Notes: generated by a model not told the origin, from the sequence alone. 31,781 nt of DNA from JAZKFT01 sp043760535 (GCA_043760535.1 JAYUOV010000228.1:1-31781), one strand, 5' to 3'; shown: positions 1-8,954, numbered from the stretch's first letter. Program-made: numbers and translations.

Positions 1-2615
1 TCCGCAATGTGTTTGAAAACCCAGGATGGTACACCCAATACACGCCCTATCAGGCGGAGATTGCACAAGGTCGTTTAGAGAGTTTGCTGAATTACCAAAC
101 AATGGTAAGCGATCTTACCGGCCTGCCAATAGCCAACGCCAGCCTTTTAGACGAAGGCACAGCAGCAGCCGAAGCCATGACCATGTTTTTCAACCAAAAA
201 AACAAAGCAGATAATATTACCCATCCTAAGTTTTTTGTTGACAATAACATTTTTGCCCAAACCAAAGATTTGCTGTTAACCCGCTCATTACCAGTAGGTA
301 TAGAGCTGGTGCATGGAGACTATAACACAGCCGATTTAGATAACACTTTCTTCGGCGCCATTGTTCAGTATCCCAATAGCAATGGTTCGGTAGAAGATTA
401 TAAGGGCTTTATAGAAAAAGTACATGCTGCCGGTGGTTATGTAGTAATGGCTACCGATTTACTAGCCCTTACTTTATTAACGCCTCCCGGCGAATTGGGT
501 GCCGATGCTGCCATTGGTAACAGCCAACGCTTTGGCGTTCCCATGGGTTTTGGGGGACCACATGCTGCTTTTTTCAGCACCAAAGATGAGTTTAAGCGCT
601 CCATACCCGGCCGCTTAATTGGGGTAAGCATCGATGCACAAGGGAACCGTGCCTTGCGCATGGCTTTACAAACAAGGGAACAACACATTAAACGTGAAAA
701 AGCGACTTCGAACATTTGTACCGCACAAGCCTTGCTAGCCAATATGGCCGCTATGTACGCTGTATATCACGGACCAGAAGGACTTAAAAGCATTGCCGAA
801 AGGGTAAGCCTGTTAACAAAAGCTTTGGCTGATGCTTTGCCTAAAATTGGCGACGGAACCATTTACAAAATCACTAACCAATCGTTTTTTGATACCATTA
901 CAGTTGAGGTTCCCGATGCTGATGTTGTTACAGTAATTGGAGAACTCAACGGTGTTAACTTTTTTAATAAAAACGCTAATAACGTTACCATCAGCCTCGA
1001 TGAAACTACTTCCATTGAAGACATCGAACTGATAGTAACATTATTTGGCAAAGCAGTTGATTGTCCGCCGGTTGCGGTGAATGTAAACCTGGAGATGCTC
1101 ACCAATATACCTTCTGTATTTACCAGAACCTCGCCGTTTTTAACCCACCCCGTTTTTAATACGCACCACAGCGAAAGCGAAATGATGCGGTACCTCAAAA
1201 GCCTTGAGAACAAAGATTTATCGCTGAATACATCGATGATTTCGCTGGGTAGCTGCACCATGAAACTGAATGCAGCCACGCAACTGATGCCGGTTAGTTG
1301 GCCTGAGTTTAGCAAAATGCACCCGTTTGCACCAGCAAGCCAATGGCAGGGTTACCAGCAAATGATTACCGAACTGGAAGCCTGGCTGAGTTCCATTACC
1401 GGCTTTGTGGCCACAAGCCTGCAACCCAATAGTGGTGCACAAGGCGAATATACCGGCCTGCTCACCATCCGTGCTTACCACGCCGATAGAAACGAAGCAC
1501 ATAGAAATATTATTTTAATTCCAATTTCAGCCCATGGCACCAATCCCGCAAGTGCGGTGATGGCTGGTTTTAAAGTGGTAGTAACCAAATGCGATGATGC
1601 CGGAAACATAGACATTGCCGACCTGCAAGCCCGTGTACAACAATACAAAGACAACCTGGCTGGATTGATGGTGACATACCCAAGCACCCACGGCGTGTTT
1701 GAAGAAAGCATCATCGACATTTGCCAACTGATACACGATAACGGCGGCCTTGTATATATGGATGGCGCCAATATGAATGCACAGGTAGGTCTTACATCTC
1801 CCGGCAATATCGGGGCTGATGTTTGCCACCTGAACCTGCACAAAACCTTCGCCATACCGCATGGTGGTGGAGGCCCTGGCATGGGCCCCATTTGTGTAAA
1901 TGAAAAACTGGCACCGTACCTGCCAGGCCATGTAAACAGTAAAAATACTGACAAAGCCATATCTGCTGTAAGTGCTACTCCATTTGGCTCGGCTTCTATT
2001 TTACTTATCAGCTACGCTTATATAAAAATGCTGGGAGCAAGCGGCGTAACGGATGCCACCAAATGGGCCATCCTGAATGCTAATTACATGAAGGCAAGGA
2101 TAGAAAACGTTTACCCCATTTTATACAGCGGCAAAAACGGCACCTGTGCACATGAGTTTATTGTAGACCTGCGGCCGTTTAAGCAAAGCTGCGGCGTAGA
2201 GGCCGAAGACATTGCAAAGCGTTTGATAGACTACGGTTTCCATGCACCTACTATGAGCTTCCCCGTGGCAGGAACCATTATGATAGAGCCAACCGAAAGT
2301 GAAGACAAGGCCGAACTGGATCGCTTTTGCGATGCTTTACTGAGCATTTACGACGAAATAAAAGCCATAGAAACAGGTGCCGCCGACAAACTAAACAATG
2401 CCTTAAAAAATGCACCACATACGCAGCACTTAGTTTGTGCCGACGAATGGACAAAGCCGTACAGCCGCCAAGCCGCTGCATTTCCGTTGGGCTATGTAAA
2501 AGAAAATAAATTCTGGCCATCGGTAGCCCGGGTAAATAACACGTTCGGCGATAGAAACCTGATATGTACTTGTGAACCGGTGAGTAGTTATGCGGAAGCG
2601 GAAGTAACTGCGTAG
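1..2615 (+). CDS. gcvP: Glycine dehydrogenase (decarboxylating), P protein, 5' end missing
   Basis: This is the PLP-dependent P protein of the glycine cleavage system. It decarboxylates glycine and passes the aminomethyl group to the lipoyl arm of the H protein in the cytoplasm. The frame is open from the left edge: codons before the GTG at 9 read R-N, giving the family motif RNVFENPGWYTQYTPYQ, so the first ~90 residues of a ~950-residue single-chain P protein lie outside the window. The C-terminal half contains HLNLHKTFAIPHGGGGPGMG, in which the lysine codon at 1842-1844 should bind PLP, and the glycine-rich loop follows it. The long length shows the fused (non-split) form. The frame is intact to the TAG at 2613. 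No other gcv gene is nearby. The annotation is secure; only the 5' end is unseen. Confidence 0.97.
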   Translation, partial: RNVFENPGWYTQYTPYQAEIAQGRLESLLNYQTMVSDLTGLPIANASLLDEGTAAAEAMTMFFNQKNKADNITHPKFFVDNNIFAQTKDLLLTRSLPVGIELVHGDYNTADLDNTFFGAIVQYPNSNGSVEDYKGFIEKVHAAGGYVVMATDLLALTLLTPPGELGADAAIGNSQRFGVPMGFGGPHAAFFSTKDEFKRSIPGRLIGVSIDAQGNRALRMALQTREQHIKREKATSNICTAQALLANMAAMYAVYHGPEGLKSIAERVSLLTKALADALPKIGDGTIYKITNQSFFDTITVEVPDADVVTVIGELNGVNFFNKNANNVTISLDETTSIEDIELIVTLFGKAVDCPPVAVNVNLEMLTNIPSVFTRTSPFLTHPVFNTHHSESEMMRYLKSLENKDLSLNTSMISLGSCTMKLNAATQLMPVSWPEFSKMHPFAPASQWQGYQQMITELEAWLSSITGFVATSLQPNSGAQGEYTGLLTIRAYHADRNEAHRNIILIPISAHGTNPASAVMAGFKVVVTKCDDAGNIDIADLQARVQQYKDNLAGLMVTYPSTHGVFEESIIDICQLIHDNGGLVYMDGANMNAQVGLTSPGNIGADVCHLNLHKTFAIPHGGGGPGMGPICVNEKLAPYLPGHVNSKNTDKAISAVSATPFGSASILLISYAYIKMLGASGVTDATKWAILNANYMKARIENVYPILYSGKNGTCAHEFIVDLRPFKQSCGVEAEDIAKRLIDYGFHAPTMSFPVAGTIMIEPTESEDKAELDRFCDALLSIYDEIKAIETGAADKLNNALKNAPHTQHLVCADEWTKPYSRQAAAFPLGYVKENKFWPSVARVNNTFGDRNLICTCEPVSSYAEAEVTA

Positions 2616-2630
2616 ATTTCTCAGTAGGAA

Positions 2631-2664
2631 CTGTAGGAACACACCTAGAGGCGTGTTCCTACAG
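2631..2664. repeat. REP-like palindrome (12-bp perfect stem)
   Basis: CTGTAGGAACAC at 2631-2642 is followed by a 10-base spacer and GTGTTCCTACAG at 2653-2664, a perfect 12-bp inverted repeat starting 16 bases after the gcvP stop. There is no T-tract after the stem, so it is not a classical intrinsic terminator, though it could protect the 3' end of the mRNA. The TGTAG...CTACA ends resemble the hairpin near 19559, which suggests dispersed palindromic repeats. Confidence 0.6.
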
Positions 2665-2683
2665 TAAACGCCTTTTACCACCA

Positions 2684-2970
2684 AAACGCATCATCTATTT
2701 CAGCTTTTTGCTGGTAACATTTGCGGTAACCATTTCTTTGCCCTTGTTTTGAGTTTATGCTACAGAGGCCGGTTTTAGCAATGGGCAAACAGCACTGGTT
2801 TTGGCAGCTTATATCACCAGAATGTTACCCTGTTTTATTTCCTTGGCAATACTAGTATTAGAATCGGCCGCAACCCAAAGCTGATAGTAAATGACCTGCT
2901 GCTGTTTGAGGCGATGATTATTTTGTTAAGCGGGTATTTGTTTGTGAGGATAAGGAAGGAAGTACAATAA
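2684..2970 (+). pseudogene. Remnant of a small membrane-protein gene
   Basis: Reading from 2684 gives KRIIYFSFLLVTFAVTISLP, then an in-frame TGA at 2750-2752. The same frame continues as ATEAGFSNGQTALVLAAY with a further hydrophobic stretch. Around 2870 the plausible frame shifts and reads NPKLIVNDLLLFEAMIILLS and on to a TAA at 2968. Two or three hydrophobic segments are visible. I read this as a decayed integral membrane protein with one stop and one frameshift. No start codon is clear and the family is not recognised. It may instead be non-coding DNA with chance hydrophobic frames. Confidence 0.35.
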
Positions 2971-3259
2971 TTACTCCCATAGTGGCTGCTTATAAGTAGA
3001 ATAAACAGCAATTACCATAACCTCCTTATTTTCTAACACATGATATTGAACCAAATAAGGAAATTTCTTTATTCTGTCAGCCCTGATATCATCATAACGA
3101 ACAGAGGCAAAAAAGGCGTTACGTTTAATAGCATTGAGCGTAGCCTGAAGTTGAGCATTGAATCTATCTCCTACCCCGCTTCAAGCCTTCATAATATTGT
3201 ACTGCCTCTCTAATGTCATTAAGAGCCATTGGCGAAAAAGAAATCTCAAATGTATCCAT
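2971..3259 (-). pseudogene. ParE/RelE-type toxin, frameshifted
   Basis: The ATG at 3259 starts MDTFEISFSPMALNDIREAV and continues QYYEGLKRG before running into a stop. In another frame the sequence resumes as VGDRFNAQLQATLNAIKRNA and ends KEVMVIAVYSTYKQPLWE with the stop at 2971. Joined, these give a ~96-residue protein with the typical ParE/RelE layout: F.I.FSP.A..DI.EA..YYE, then GDRF, then a VRYDDIRADRIKKFPY core, then a hydrophobic C-terminal strand. The break is a net +1 (or -2) shift in the C-run at 3174-3177. The antitoxin gene ends 2 bases upstream, the usual antitoxin-first order. The toxin is probably inactive, unless the base count in the homopolymer run is a sequencing error. Confidence 0.75.
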
Positions 3260-3261
3260 CT

Positions 3262-3474
3262 TTAAAACTGTTTAATGGATTTCATGGCTTGATTCCATGG
3301 TATTGCAGTTTCCGGATTCTTTTTTAATTCCTTTAACCTTTTGCGAACTTCTTTTTTTTGCCATTCAGGTATGGGTGGCTCCTCAAGTATTTCTACCGCA
3401 TCCATTTTTTTCAAATCTTCAATAACCGCTGAGGCATAACTTTTCTTTATTCGGAGATAATATACTTCTTCCAT
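3262..3474 (-). CDS. Antitoxin of a ParE/RelE-type module
   Basis: A 70-residue, highly charged protein: MEEVYYLRIKKSYASAVIED with an EEPPIPEWQKKEVRKRL helix and a basic C-terminal part. The layout (short N-terminal strand, acidic linker with IPEWQ, amphipathic helix) matches small antitoxin-like proteins found directly before ParE toxins in Bacteroidota. It should bind and neutralise the toxin and repress the module. The stop lies 2 bases before the toxin ATG, so the two would be co-transcribed. A TAGATTTG element on the minus strand (3535-3528) could be its -7 promoter box, but no good -33 box precedes it. Here the antitoxin is intact while the toxin is broken. The role is inferred from size, context and partner. 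Confidence 0.65.
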   Translation of the reverse strand: MEEVYYLRIKKSYASAVIEDLKKMDAVEILEEPPIPEWQKKEVRKRLKELKKNPETAIPWNQAMKSIKQF

Positions 3475-3570
3475 ATTGGTTCTTATTTTTTACTAACTAT
3501 TAAAATTATAAAAGAAAAAACAGCATCCAAATCTAAAATAATGTCCGTAGAAATTTGAGTTATTATTCTC

Positions 3571-4293
3571 CTACACCCTTTCCGCCACAATTCTTTTATT
3601 ACTCAAATAAGTAATCATCACCTTAATTACGGAACCTTCTTCCAACGCCGTTCCATCCGTTGGTAAATCTATTTTGGCCTGCACTTTGGTGCCTACTACG
3701 TTTAGATACGCTGCAAAAGGAGATACTTTAAACACAGTGGCTGCTACTGGTATTTTGTTTTTGTAATAATGCAAAGCACTCTTGTACTCAGGTATGTATT
3801 CGTGTACAAATAATTCGGCGGAGAGGCTTTTTGGTTTGTCCAGATTGATCAACCTAAAATCCACTGCTTCGTTAAAAACCTTTTCGTCAGGCTCTTTTTC
3901 CCACTTGCTTAATACTACCGGGAAAAAAATATAGCTATCCAGTTCCTTTACAAAAAATTGTCCATCGGCCATTTTTAAGAAACCTAAAAAACGGTTTTCT
4001 ACCTGTGCTTTATTTAGCAATAGCTCCAGTGCAGTATTGTATAAAAAGCGAACATTGTAAGCGGTCATCCTATCGCCACGGTCGGTAAGTTTTATTTCAA
4101 AATTAACCTCATCCCCTACCCTGAAATGGTGGAGTTTCCTGGTGTTTTTATTCGCATCCGATTTTAGCTGCTCCATAGCCCCAACCTTACAGGTGATAGT
4201 CTTTTTTTTACTATCAGATTTGTAATCAATAGTGGCATATTGCTTTTCATGGTTAATGAAAGTGATGATGCCCTGATAAATAGTTTCTTCCAT
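3571..4293 (-). CDS. Cold-shock/OB-fold-like RNA-binding protein
   Basis: A 240-residue soluble protein. The N-terminal segment (METTIYQ-like start, then GIITFINHEKQYATIDY and HHFRVGDEVNFEIKLTDRGD) has the strand pattern of a cold-shock OB fold: a G-x-I-x-x-F-I start, an aromatic strand, and V-G-D-E-V before the last strands. The C-terminal ~60 residues (IPVAATVFKVSPFAAYLNVV, then ALEEGSVIKVMITYL) look like a second S1/OB-type strand set. I infer nucleic-acid binding; the exact target is unknown. The start is set at the ATG at 4293 because the OB fold begins there. An upstream ATG at 4350 would add 19 residues (MMGQVCVVFLTHLRTNTKR) with no domain support. The gene is divergent from the MutS-like gene. 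Confidence 0.6.
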   Translation of the reverse strand: MEETIYQGIITFINHEKQYATIDYKSDSKKKTITCKVGAMEQLKSDANKNTRKLHHFRVGDEVNFEIKLTDRGDRMTAYNVRFLYNTALELLLNKAQVENRFLGFLKMADGQFFVKELDSYIFFPVVLSKWEKEPDEKVFNEAVDFRLINLDKPKSLSAELFVHEYIPEYKSALHYYKNKIPVAATVFKVSPFAAYLNVVGTKVQAKIDLPTDGTALEEGSVIKVMITYLSNKRIVAERV

Positions 4294-4385
4294 GCGCTTT
4301 GTATTTGTACGAAGATGGGTTAAAAAGACAACACAGACTTGCCCCATCATTTACATAAGCTCATTTTCTATATTTTCACCAAAGA

Positions 4386-6185
4386 ATGAGCAACACAAAT
4401 CCTACCGAAATTTATAAAAGCCGTATAACTACTTTAACGGCTGATCGTACCGTTTTAATCAAGCAAAAATCCCTTGTTTCGTGGGGGCGTCTGGCTGCTA
4501 TTGTATTAGCTATTGCTGCTATCTATTTTTTAAAAGAAAGTAGCATTACCCTCGCCATTGGCATATCAGCAATCTGTGTGGCAGCATTTTTTAGACTAGT
4601 TGTAGTAGCTATTAATAAGGGAAAAAAAATAGACAATTACAACCGCCTTTTAGCTATAAACGAGCAAGAACTTGATGCTGCCAATGGCCAGTATTTTGCC
4701 CAACCAAATGGTGCTGGTTTTTTACCACCCCTGCACCCCTACGCAAATGATCTGGATATTTTTGGTAAGGCTTCGCTGTACCAATTTATAAACAGAACAG
4801 CATCTGAACAAGGTGGTGCCACATTAGCAAACTGGCTGCTGCAAGCTGCTGAAACCAATACTATTATACAACGGCAAGAGGCCGCCAAAGAGCTACAACC
4901 ACAATACGAATGGCGGCAACAGTTGCATGCCCATGGCCTTGCAGAACCAGTTACCATTGCTACACAACAAAAAATAAAAACCTGGCTGGAAACAGACGAT
5001 CCATTTTTTACCAAACCCTTTTGGCAAGCCATCCGCTTTATTGGCCCTGCTATTATAATAACCATTACAGTATTGTATGCCGTTGATGATATTGAAACAA
5101 AATGGTTCAATCTGGCGCTGCTCGTTTTCTTTTTAATAACCGGTTATATCAGCAAAAAAACAACGCCTACTTACAATACGCTCAATAAAATAGCACCCGA
5201 GATTTCTACCTTATCTAACAGCATCGGGCATATAGAAAATCAATCGTTTAAAGCTGATTGGCTGCTGCAAAACCAACAACAATTTACTGTTGGAAATTTC
5301 AAAGCTTCGGTGAGTGTAAGAACACTGAATGGCATTTTGAGCAGGCTAGATATAAGGCTCAATCCCGTAGCTTTTATTCCGCTGAACATCTTACTCTTTT
5401 GGGATTTGCAACAAATGCTTTCGTTTGAAAAATGGAAGAAAGCCAACAAAGAAAAAATCATGAATTGGTTTGATGCCCTTGGCCAAATGGAAGCCATAAA
5501 TAGCATGGCAAGTATAGCATTTAACCATCCAGACTGGACTTTTCCGCAGATAGCACCAGAGCATGGAACCTTTACTGTTACTGCACTAGGCCATCCGCTG
5601 ATAGCTGCAGCAAAAAGAGTAACCAGTTCTTTTACCACAGAAGACCTTGGGAAAATAGCGATTATTACAGGTAGCAATATGGCTGGTAAAAGTACCTTTT
5701 TACGAAGCACAGGCCTTGGCCTTGTAATGGGAATGGCAGGCATGCCGGTGTGTGCAGCAGCTGCAAAATTTAGCCGAATGCCCGTAATCAGCACGATGCG
5801 GATCAGCGATAATCTGGAAGAAAGTACATCTACATTTTATGCCGAATTAAAGAAGCTAAAAGAAATTATTGATGCTGTAAATAAAAAAGAAAAAATCTTT
5901 CTTTTGCTGGATGAAATTTTACGTGGCACTAACTCTTTAGACAGGCATACCGGCTCCAAAGCTTTAATACAACAATTAATTAAGCAACAAGCCTGCGGCA
6001 TAATAGCCACACATGATTTGGAACTAGCCAAACTGATTACCGACTATCCTAACCATGTACATAATTACCATTTTGATGTACAAGTAGCCAACGAAGAATT
6101 ATTCTTCGATTACAAACTAAAAGAAGGTATTTGCCAAAGCCTGAATGCTTCGATATTGATGAAGAAAATTGGAATAGAAATGTAA
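4386..6185 (+). CDS. Membrane-anchored MutS-family ATPase
   Basis: A 599-residue MutS-related protein. Two hydrophobic segments (~34-49 and ~54-76) open the protein and a second pair lies at ~215-232 and ~240-255. The C-terminal half is a MutS-type ABC ATPase: Walker A GSNMAGKS at 429-436, signature-like region around SDNLEESTSTFYAELKKL, Walker B with D509-E510 in FLLLDEILRGTNSLDRHTGS, and the switch histidine in ATHDLELA. The N-terminal mismatch-recognition and connector domains of MutS are absent, so this is not classical mismatch repair. It belongs to the short MutS homologues common in Bacteroidota whose function is not established. It is transcribed alone, with no matching gene nearby that would indicate a partner. 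Confidence 0.85.
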   Translation: MSNTNPTEIYKSRITTLTADRTVLIKQKSLVSWGRLAAIVLAIAAIYFLKESSITLAIGISAICVAAFFRLVVVAINKGKKIDNYNRLLAINEQELDAANGQYFAQPNGAGFLPPLHPYANDLDIFGKASLYQFINRTASEQGGATLANWLLQAAETNTIIQRQEAAKELQPQYEWRQQLHAHGLAEPVTIATQQKIKTWLETDDPFFTKPFWQAIRFIGPAIIITITVLYAVDDIETKWFNLALLVFFLITGYISKKTTPTYNTLNKIAPEISTLSNSIGHIENQSFKADWLLQNQQQFTVGNFKASVSVRTLNGILSRLDIRLNPVAFIPLNILLFWDLQQMLSFEKWKKANKEKIMNWFDALGQMEAINSMASIAFNHPDWTFPQIAPEHGTFTVTALGHPLIAAAKRVTSSFTTEDLGKIAIITGSNMAGKSTFLRSTGLGLVMGMAGMPVCAAAAKFSRMPVISTMRISDNLEESTSTFYAELKKLKEIIDAVNKKEKIFLLLDEILRGTNSLDRHTGSKALIQQLIKQQACGIIATHDLELAKLITDYPNHVHNYHFDVQVANEELFFDYKLKEGICQSLNASILMKKIGIEM

Positions 6186-6236
6186 ATACACTTTATGGAT
6201 TACGCTTTACAAACCGCCCCGGTAAAGCCAAATAGT

Positions 6237-6286
6237 GGAACGTAGATGAACGGAGTCCCGTAATGCTACGGGATTTAAAACGTTCC
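6237..6286. repeat. Nested inverted repeat between convergent genes
   Basis: An outer pair GGAACGT (6237-6243) / ACGTTCC (6280-6286) encloses an inner hairpin CCCGTA-ATGC-TACGGG (6257-6272). It lies between the convergent ends of the MutS-like gene and the TauE/SafE-family gene. It may act as a bidirectional transcription end or be a dispersed repeat. There is no T-tract. Confidence 0.5.
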
Positions 6287-6331
6287 CCAATGCAGTCTTA
6301 TCAGGGTTGGGCTTTTGCCGGGCTAAAAATA

Positions 6332-7054
6332 TTACGGCTGACAAGTAATAACCCCGCCACCTTTTTGAATCATATATTCAAGATGAGGGCTTAAAAATGG
6401 AATGCCAAGATTCATGCCACGGAGTATAAGCATGACACCTGCAAAAGCAATGAAATATGGCGTTGCATTTTTTATTTTATTACGCAGGGAAAAACTAAAC
6501 CTACCTGCAAGTGCCAGAAAGGAAAACATAACCGGCATGGTGCCAATACCAAAACAAAACATAAACAATGCCCCTGAAAAAATACTCCCTGTGGCCGTGG
6601 CCCCCAACAAACCAACATATACCAAACCGCAGGGTAATAATCCATTTACCATACCTAATAAAAAAGGTGTTATCCGGTTTGGGTTTTTTAATAGTTTACC
6701 AAAAACCGGAATTAGTTTATTACTGATAAACGCCTGCAACGGATTGTTGTGGTAAGCCTTATTTTTAAGTAGCATCAGCGCCGCAAGTACAAATAAAATA
6801 ACACCTAGAAATATGGATAACAATTGTTGAAAACCACTTTCTATAAGTTGTCTTCCACATAACCCAAACACCAAACCGGCGATGGTGTAAGTAATTGTTT
6901 TGCCAAATAAATAAATAACAAAAGACCACCACCTGCCCACTTCGCTAATGCCTTTATTTGGCACTGCCAATGCAATAGGGCCACACATACCCACACAATG
7001 AAAGCTGCCGGCAAAGCCCAGTATAAAAGCTGATATAATGATTTGAATTACCAT
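6332..7054 (-). CDS. TauE/SafE-family membrane protein of the cco cluster
   Basis: A 240-residue integral membrane protein with about six transmembrane segments. The first segment holds AFILGFAGSFHCVGMCGPIA, the Cys/His motif typical of the COG2836 branch of the TauE/SafE/DsbD-like superfamily that often accompanies cbb3 oxidase genes. A second matching half has NGLLPCGLVYVGLLGA. The paired Cys (HCVGMCGP) and LLPCGL motifs suggest handling of copper or thiols during oxidase assembly; this is inferred. It is the last gene of the operon, 4 bases after the ccoH stop. I chose the ATG at 7054 because it avoids the 29-base overlap that an upstream ATG at 7087 would make with ccoH. Anionic sulfur export, the meaning of the family name, is unlikely here. 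Confidence 0.82.
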   Translation of the reverse strand: MVIQIIISAFILGFAGSFHCVGMCGPIALAVPNKGISEVGRWWSFVIYLFGKTITYTIAGLVFGLCGRQLIESGFQQLLSIFLGVILFVLAALMLLKNKAYHNNPLQAFISNKLIPVFGKLLKNPNRITPFLLGMVNGLLPCGLVYVGLLGATATGSIFSGALFMFCFGIGTMPVMFSFLALAGRFSFSLRNKIKNATPYFIAFAGVMLILRGMNLGIPFLSPHLEYMIQKGGGVITCQP

Positions 7055-7058
7055 TCTT

Positions 7059-7499
7059 TTATTGAATAAAAATTGATTGCTCAGCATAGAAATTCTGACC
7101 GTCTTTTTCCCATTGAACTTTTACTATATACTGGCCATTGTTAAATTTTACTTTTTCGAAAAATTGCCTACCATCACTATCCGTTAGTAGGGTGGCTGAA
7201 AAATCCATTGCTGCATCACTTGGTCTGTAGAATTCTACCAAACCCCTTGCCTGCATGGCTTCTGGCGGCATTACCAGTATCAGAGAAGTGCTATCCGCCT
7301 GTGTAATAGATATGTTTGTAGCAAGATTATTCGCATTTTGCAAGCCATCAATTACTTCCTGGTATTTCAATTCCTTTTCGTAATAATTACTTGTTACCAT
7401 TTCTGTTTTTTGGCGGGTGCATTGGTACACCATAAAGCCCATCCCCAGCACAAATACTATATAAACAATCATCAGTTTTTTACCCCAGTTTATTTGCAT
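7059..7499 (-). CDS. ccoH: cbb3 oxidase assembly protein CcoH (FixH)
   Basis: A 146-residue FixH/CcoH protein. A single N-terminal transmembrane helix (MQINWGKKLMIVYIVFVLGM onward) is followed by the family element VTSNYYEKELKYQEVIDGLQNA and a periplasmic beta-rich domain (LILVMPPEA, VEFYRPSD, GQYIVKVQWEKDGQNFY). CcoH is needed for stable assembly of the cbb3 complex and for its copper centre. It lies 48 bases after ccoG and 4 bases before the SafE-type gene, in the usual ccoG-ccoH order. Confidence 0.9.
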   Translation of the reverse strand: MQINWGKKLMIVYIVFVLGMGFMVYQCTRQKTEMVTSNYYEKELKYQEVIDGLQNANNLATNISITQADSTSLILVMPPEAMQARGLVEFYRPSDAAMDFSATLLTDSDGRQFFEKVKFNNGQYIVKVQWEKDGQNFYAEQSIFIQ

Positions 7500-7547
7500 T
7501 GGTTTTGTTTTAAAATTGTGATTAAATGAGATGGCTCTTTCAGCAGA

Positions 7548-8954
7548 CTACTCCACATATCCTAAAAAACTAGTCTTTACGGTATGTATTTTTTTACCAT
7601 TTTGATATACACCAATATTCATTTCAGTTTCTCTTTTTTTCAGTTCATGCTTGTTGATAATCAAAAAGAACATAGCCTCATGTTGCGCTTCTTCGCCAAC
7701 ACCCATTTTGCCGTGTCCAATAAATCTTATTTCACCTTTCATGTTCTCAACCTGTAGCACCAACTCAACAGCAGTGTGCGTTTTGTTAGTAAGGTTTATG
7801 GTGTATAAATTACTCAGGCTATCCTTACCAACTTCTTGGTACAATTGCCCCTTTGCCCTTAATACAGACACCTGTACATCGCTGCGGGTAATAAGCATAA
7901 AACTGATAGCAGCCAGCAACAATAACAACACGCCACTATACGTTTTCATCCTTGTGGTAAACCTAAATGGTTGTCTGGTAACTATTTCATTTTCGGATGC
8001 AAAACGTATCAGCCCCTGCGGCTTTCCAATGCGATCCATAACATGGTTACAGGCATCTATACATGCAGTGCAGTTAATGCATTCTAACTGGGTTCCATTC
8101 TTAATATCGATACCGGTGGGGCATACTACTTCGCATTGGTGGCACTCAATGCAATCCCCCAAAGCATCTCCTTCGGTATGTTTGCCTTTAGCCCTGGGTT
8201 CGCCACGGTTGTAATCGTAAGCAACTACAACCGTATTTTTATCCAGCAAAACGCCTTGCAGCCTTCCGTAAGGACAAACTACGGTACATACTATTTCTCT
8301 CATAAAGGCATATACCCCATAAAATACAAACGTAAAGCCAACAATAGCTGCAAAGCCACCAATGTGTGCAGCTACTGGTTCCCTCATTATAAGAAACAAC
8401 TGATTGGTACCAATGATGTAGGATAGAAAGGTATTGGCAATGATAAACGAAAGTGCAAAAAACGAAAAATGTTTTAGCGTTTTCTTAAATACTTTTTCGC
8501 CAGTCAAGGGACCGTTATTCAAAGCTTTTTGCTGATTTGGATTTCCTTCTATCCACCATTCAATACGGCGAAAAATCATTTCCATAAAAATGGTTTGAGG
8601 ACATGCCCAGCCACAAAATATCCTGCCGAAAATCATGGTAAACAAAACGATAAACACGACAAACGAAACCATGGCCAAACCAAAAATGAAAAAATCCTGT
8701 GGCCAAAAAACCATGCCGTGTATTGAAAATTTACCTTCAACAATATTGAGCAGCATGGCATGGTTACCATTAATTTTAATAAATGGTAAAGAGAAAAAAA
8801 CAAAAACATACACCACGCTTAAAATACTACGCCTTGTGTACCATTTCCCTTTGGGCTGCCACAAATACATCCAGCGGCGTTTACCTGTTTCTGTTACCGT
8901 AGGAATCCTGTCACGAAAGGTGGGGTCATCAGTAAGAATTTCGTTGGTTATCAT
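7548..8954 (-). CDS. ccoG: cbb3 oxidase accessory ferredoxin CcoG
   Basis: A 468-residue membrane ferredoxin (FixG/RdxA). It has about five transmembrane helices, membrane Cys pairs in GRIFCGWACPQ (C114, C118) and EIVCTVVCPYG (C223, C227), and two 4Fe-4S binding motifs: C268-C271-C274-C278 and C292-C295-C298-C302. The C-terminal ~110 residues form a periplasmic Ig-like domain. CcoG reduces Cu(II) for delivery to the cbb3 copper site. The ATG overlaps the ccoP stop by 4 bases (8951-8954), so the two are translationally coupled. Confidence 0.96.
   Translation of the reverse strand: MITNEILTDDPTFRDRIPTVTETGKRRWMYLWQPKGKWYTRRSILSVVYVFVFFSLPFIKINGNHAMLLNIVEGKFSIHGMVFWPQDFFIFGLAMVSFVVFIVLFTMIFGRIFCGWACPQTIFMEMIFRRIEWWIEGNPNQQKALNNGPLTGEKVFKKTLKHFSFFALSFIIANTFLSYIIGTNQLFLIMREPVAAHIGGFAAIVGFTFVFYGVYAFMREIVCTVVCPYGRLQGVLLDKNTVVVAYDYNRGEPRAKGKHTEGDALGDCIECHQCEVVCPTGIDIKNGTQLECINCTACIDACNHVMDRIGKPQGLIRFASENEIVTRQPFRFTTRMKTYSGVLLLLLAAISFMLITRSDVQVSVLRAKGQLYQEVGKDSLSNLYTINLTNKTHTAVELVLQVENMKGEIRFIGHGKMGVGEEAQHEAMFFLIINKHELKKRETEMNIGVYQNGKKIHTVKTSFLGYVE

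Noticed and set aside
863..1960. Long minus-strand open frames inside gcvP (for example 863-1315, 1475-1960)
   Set aside because: They are antisense to a strongly conserved enzyme, and their sequences show no domain.
4294..4350. Upstream ATG at 4350 for the cold-shock-like protein
   Set aside because: It adds a short hydrophobic-basic stretch with no match to the OB fold. The fold begins at the ATG at 4293.
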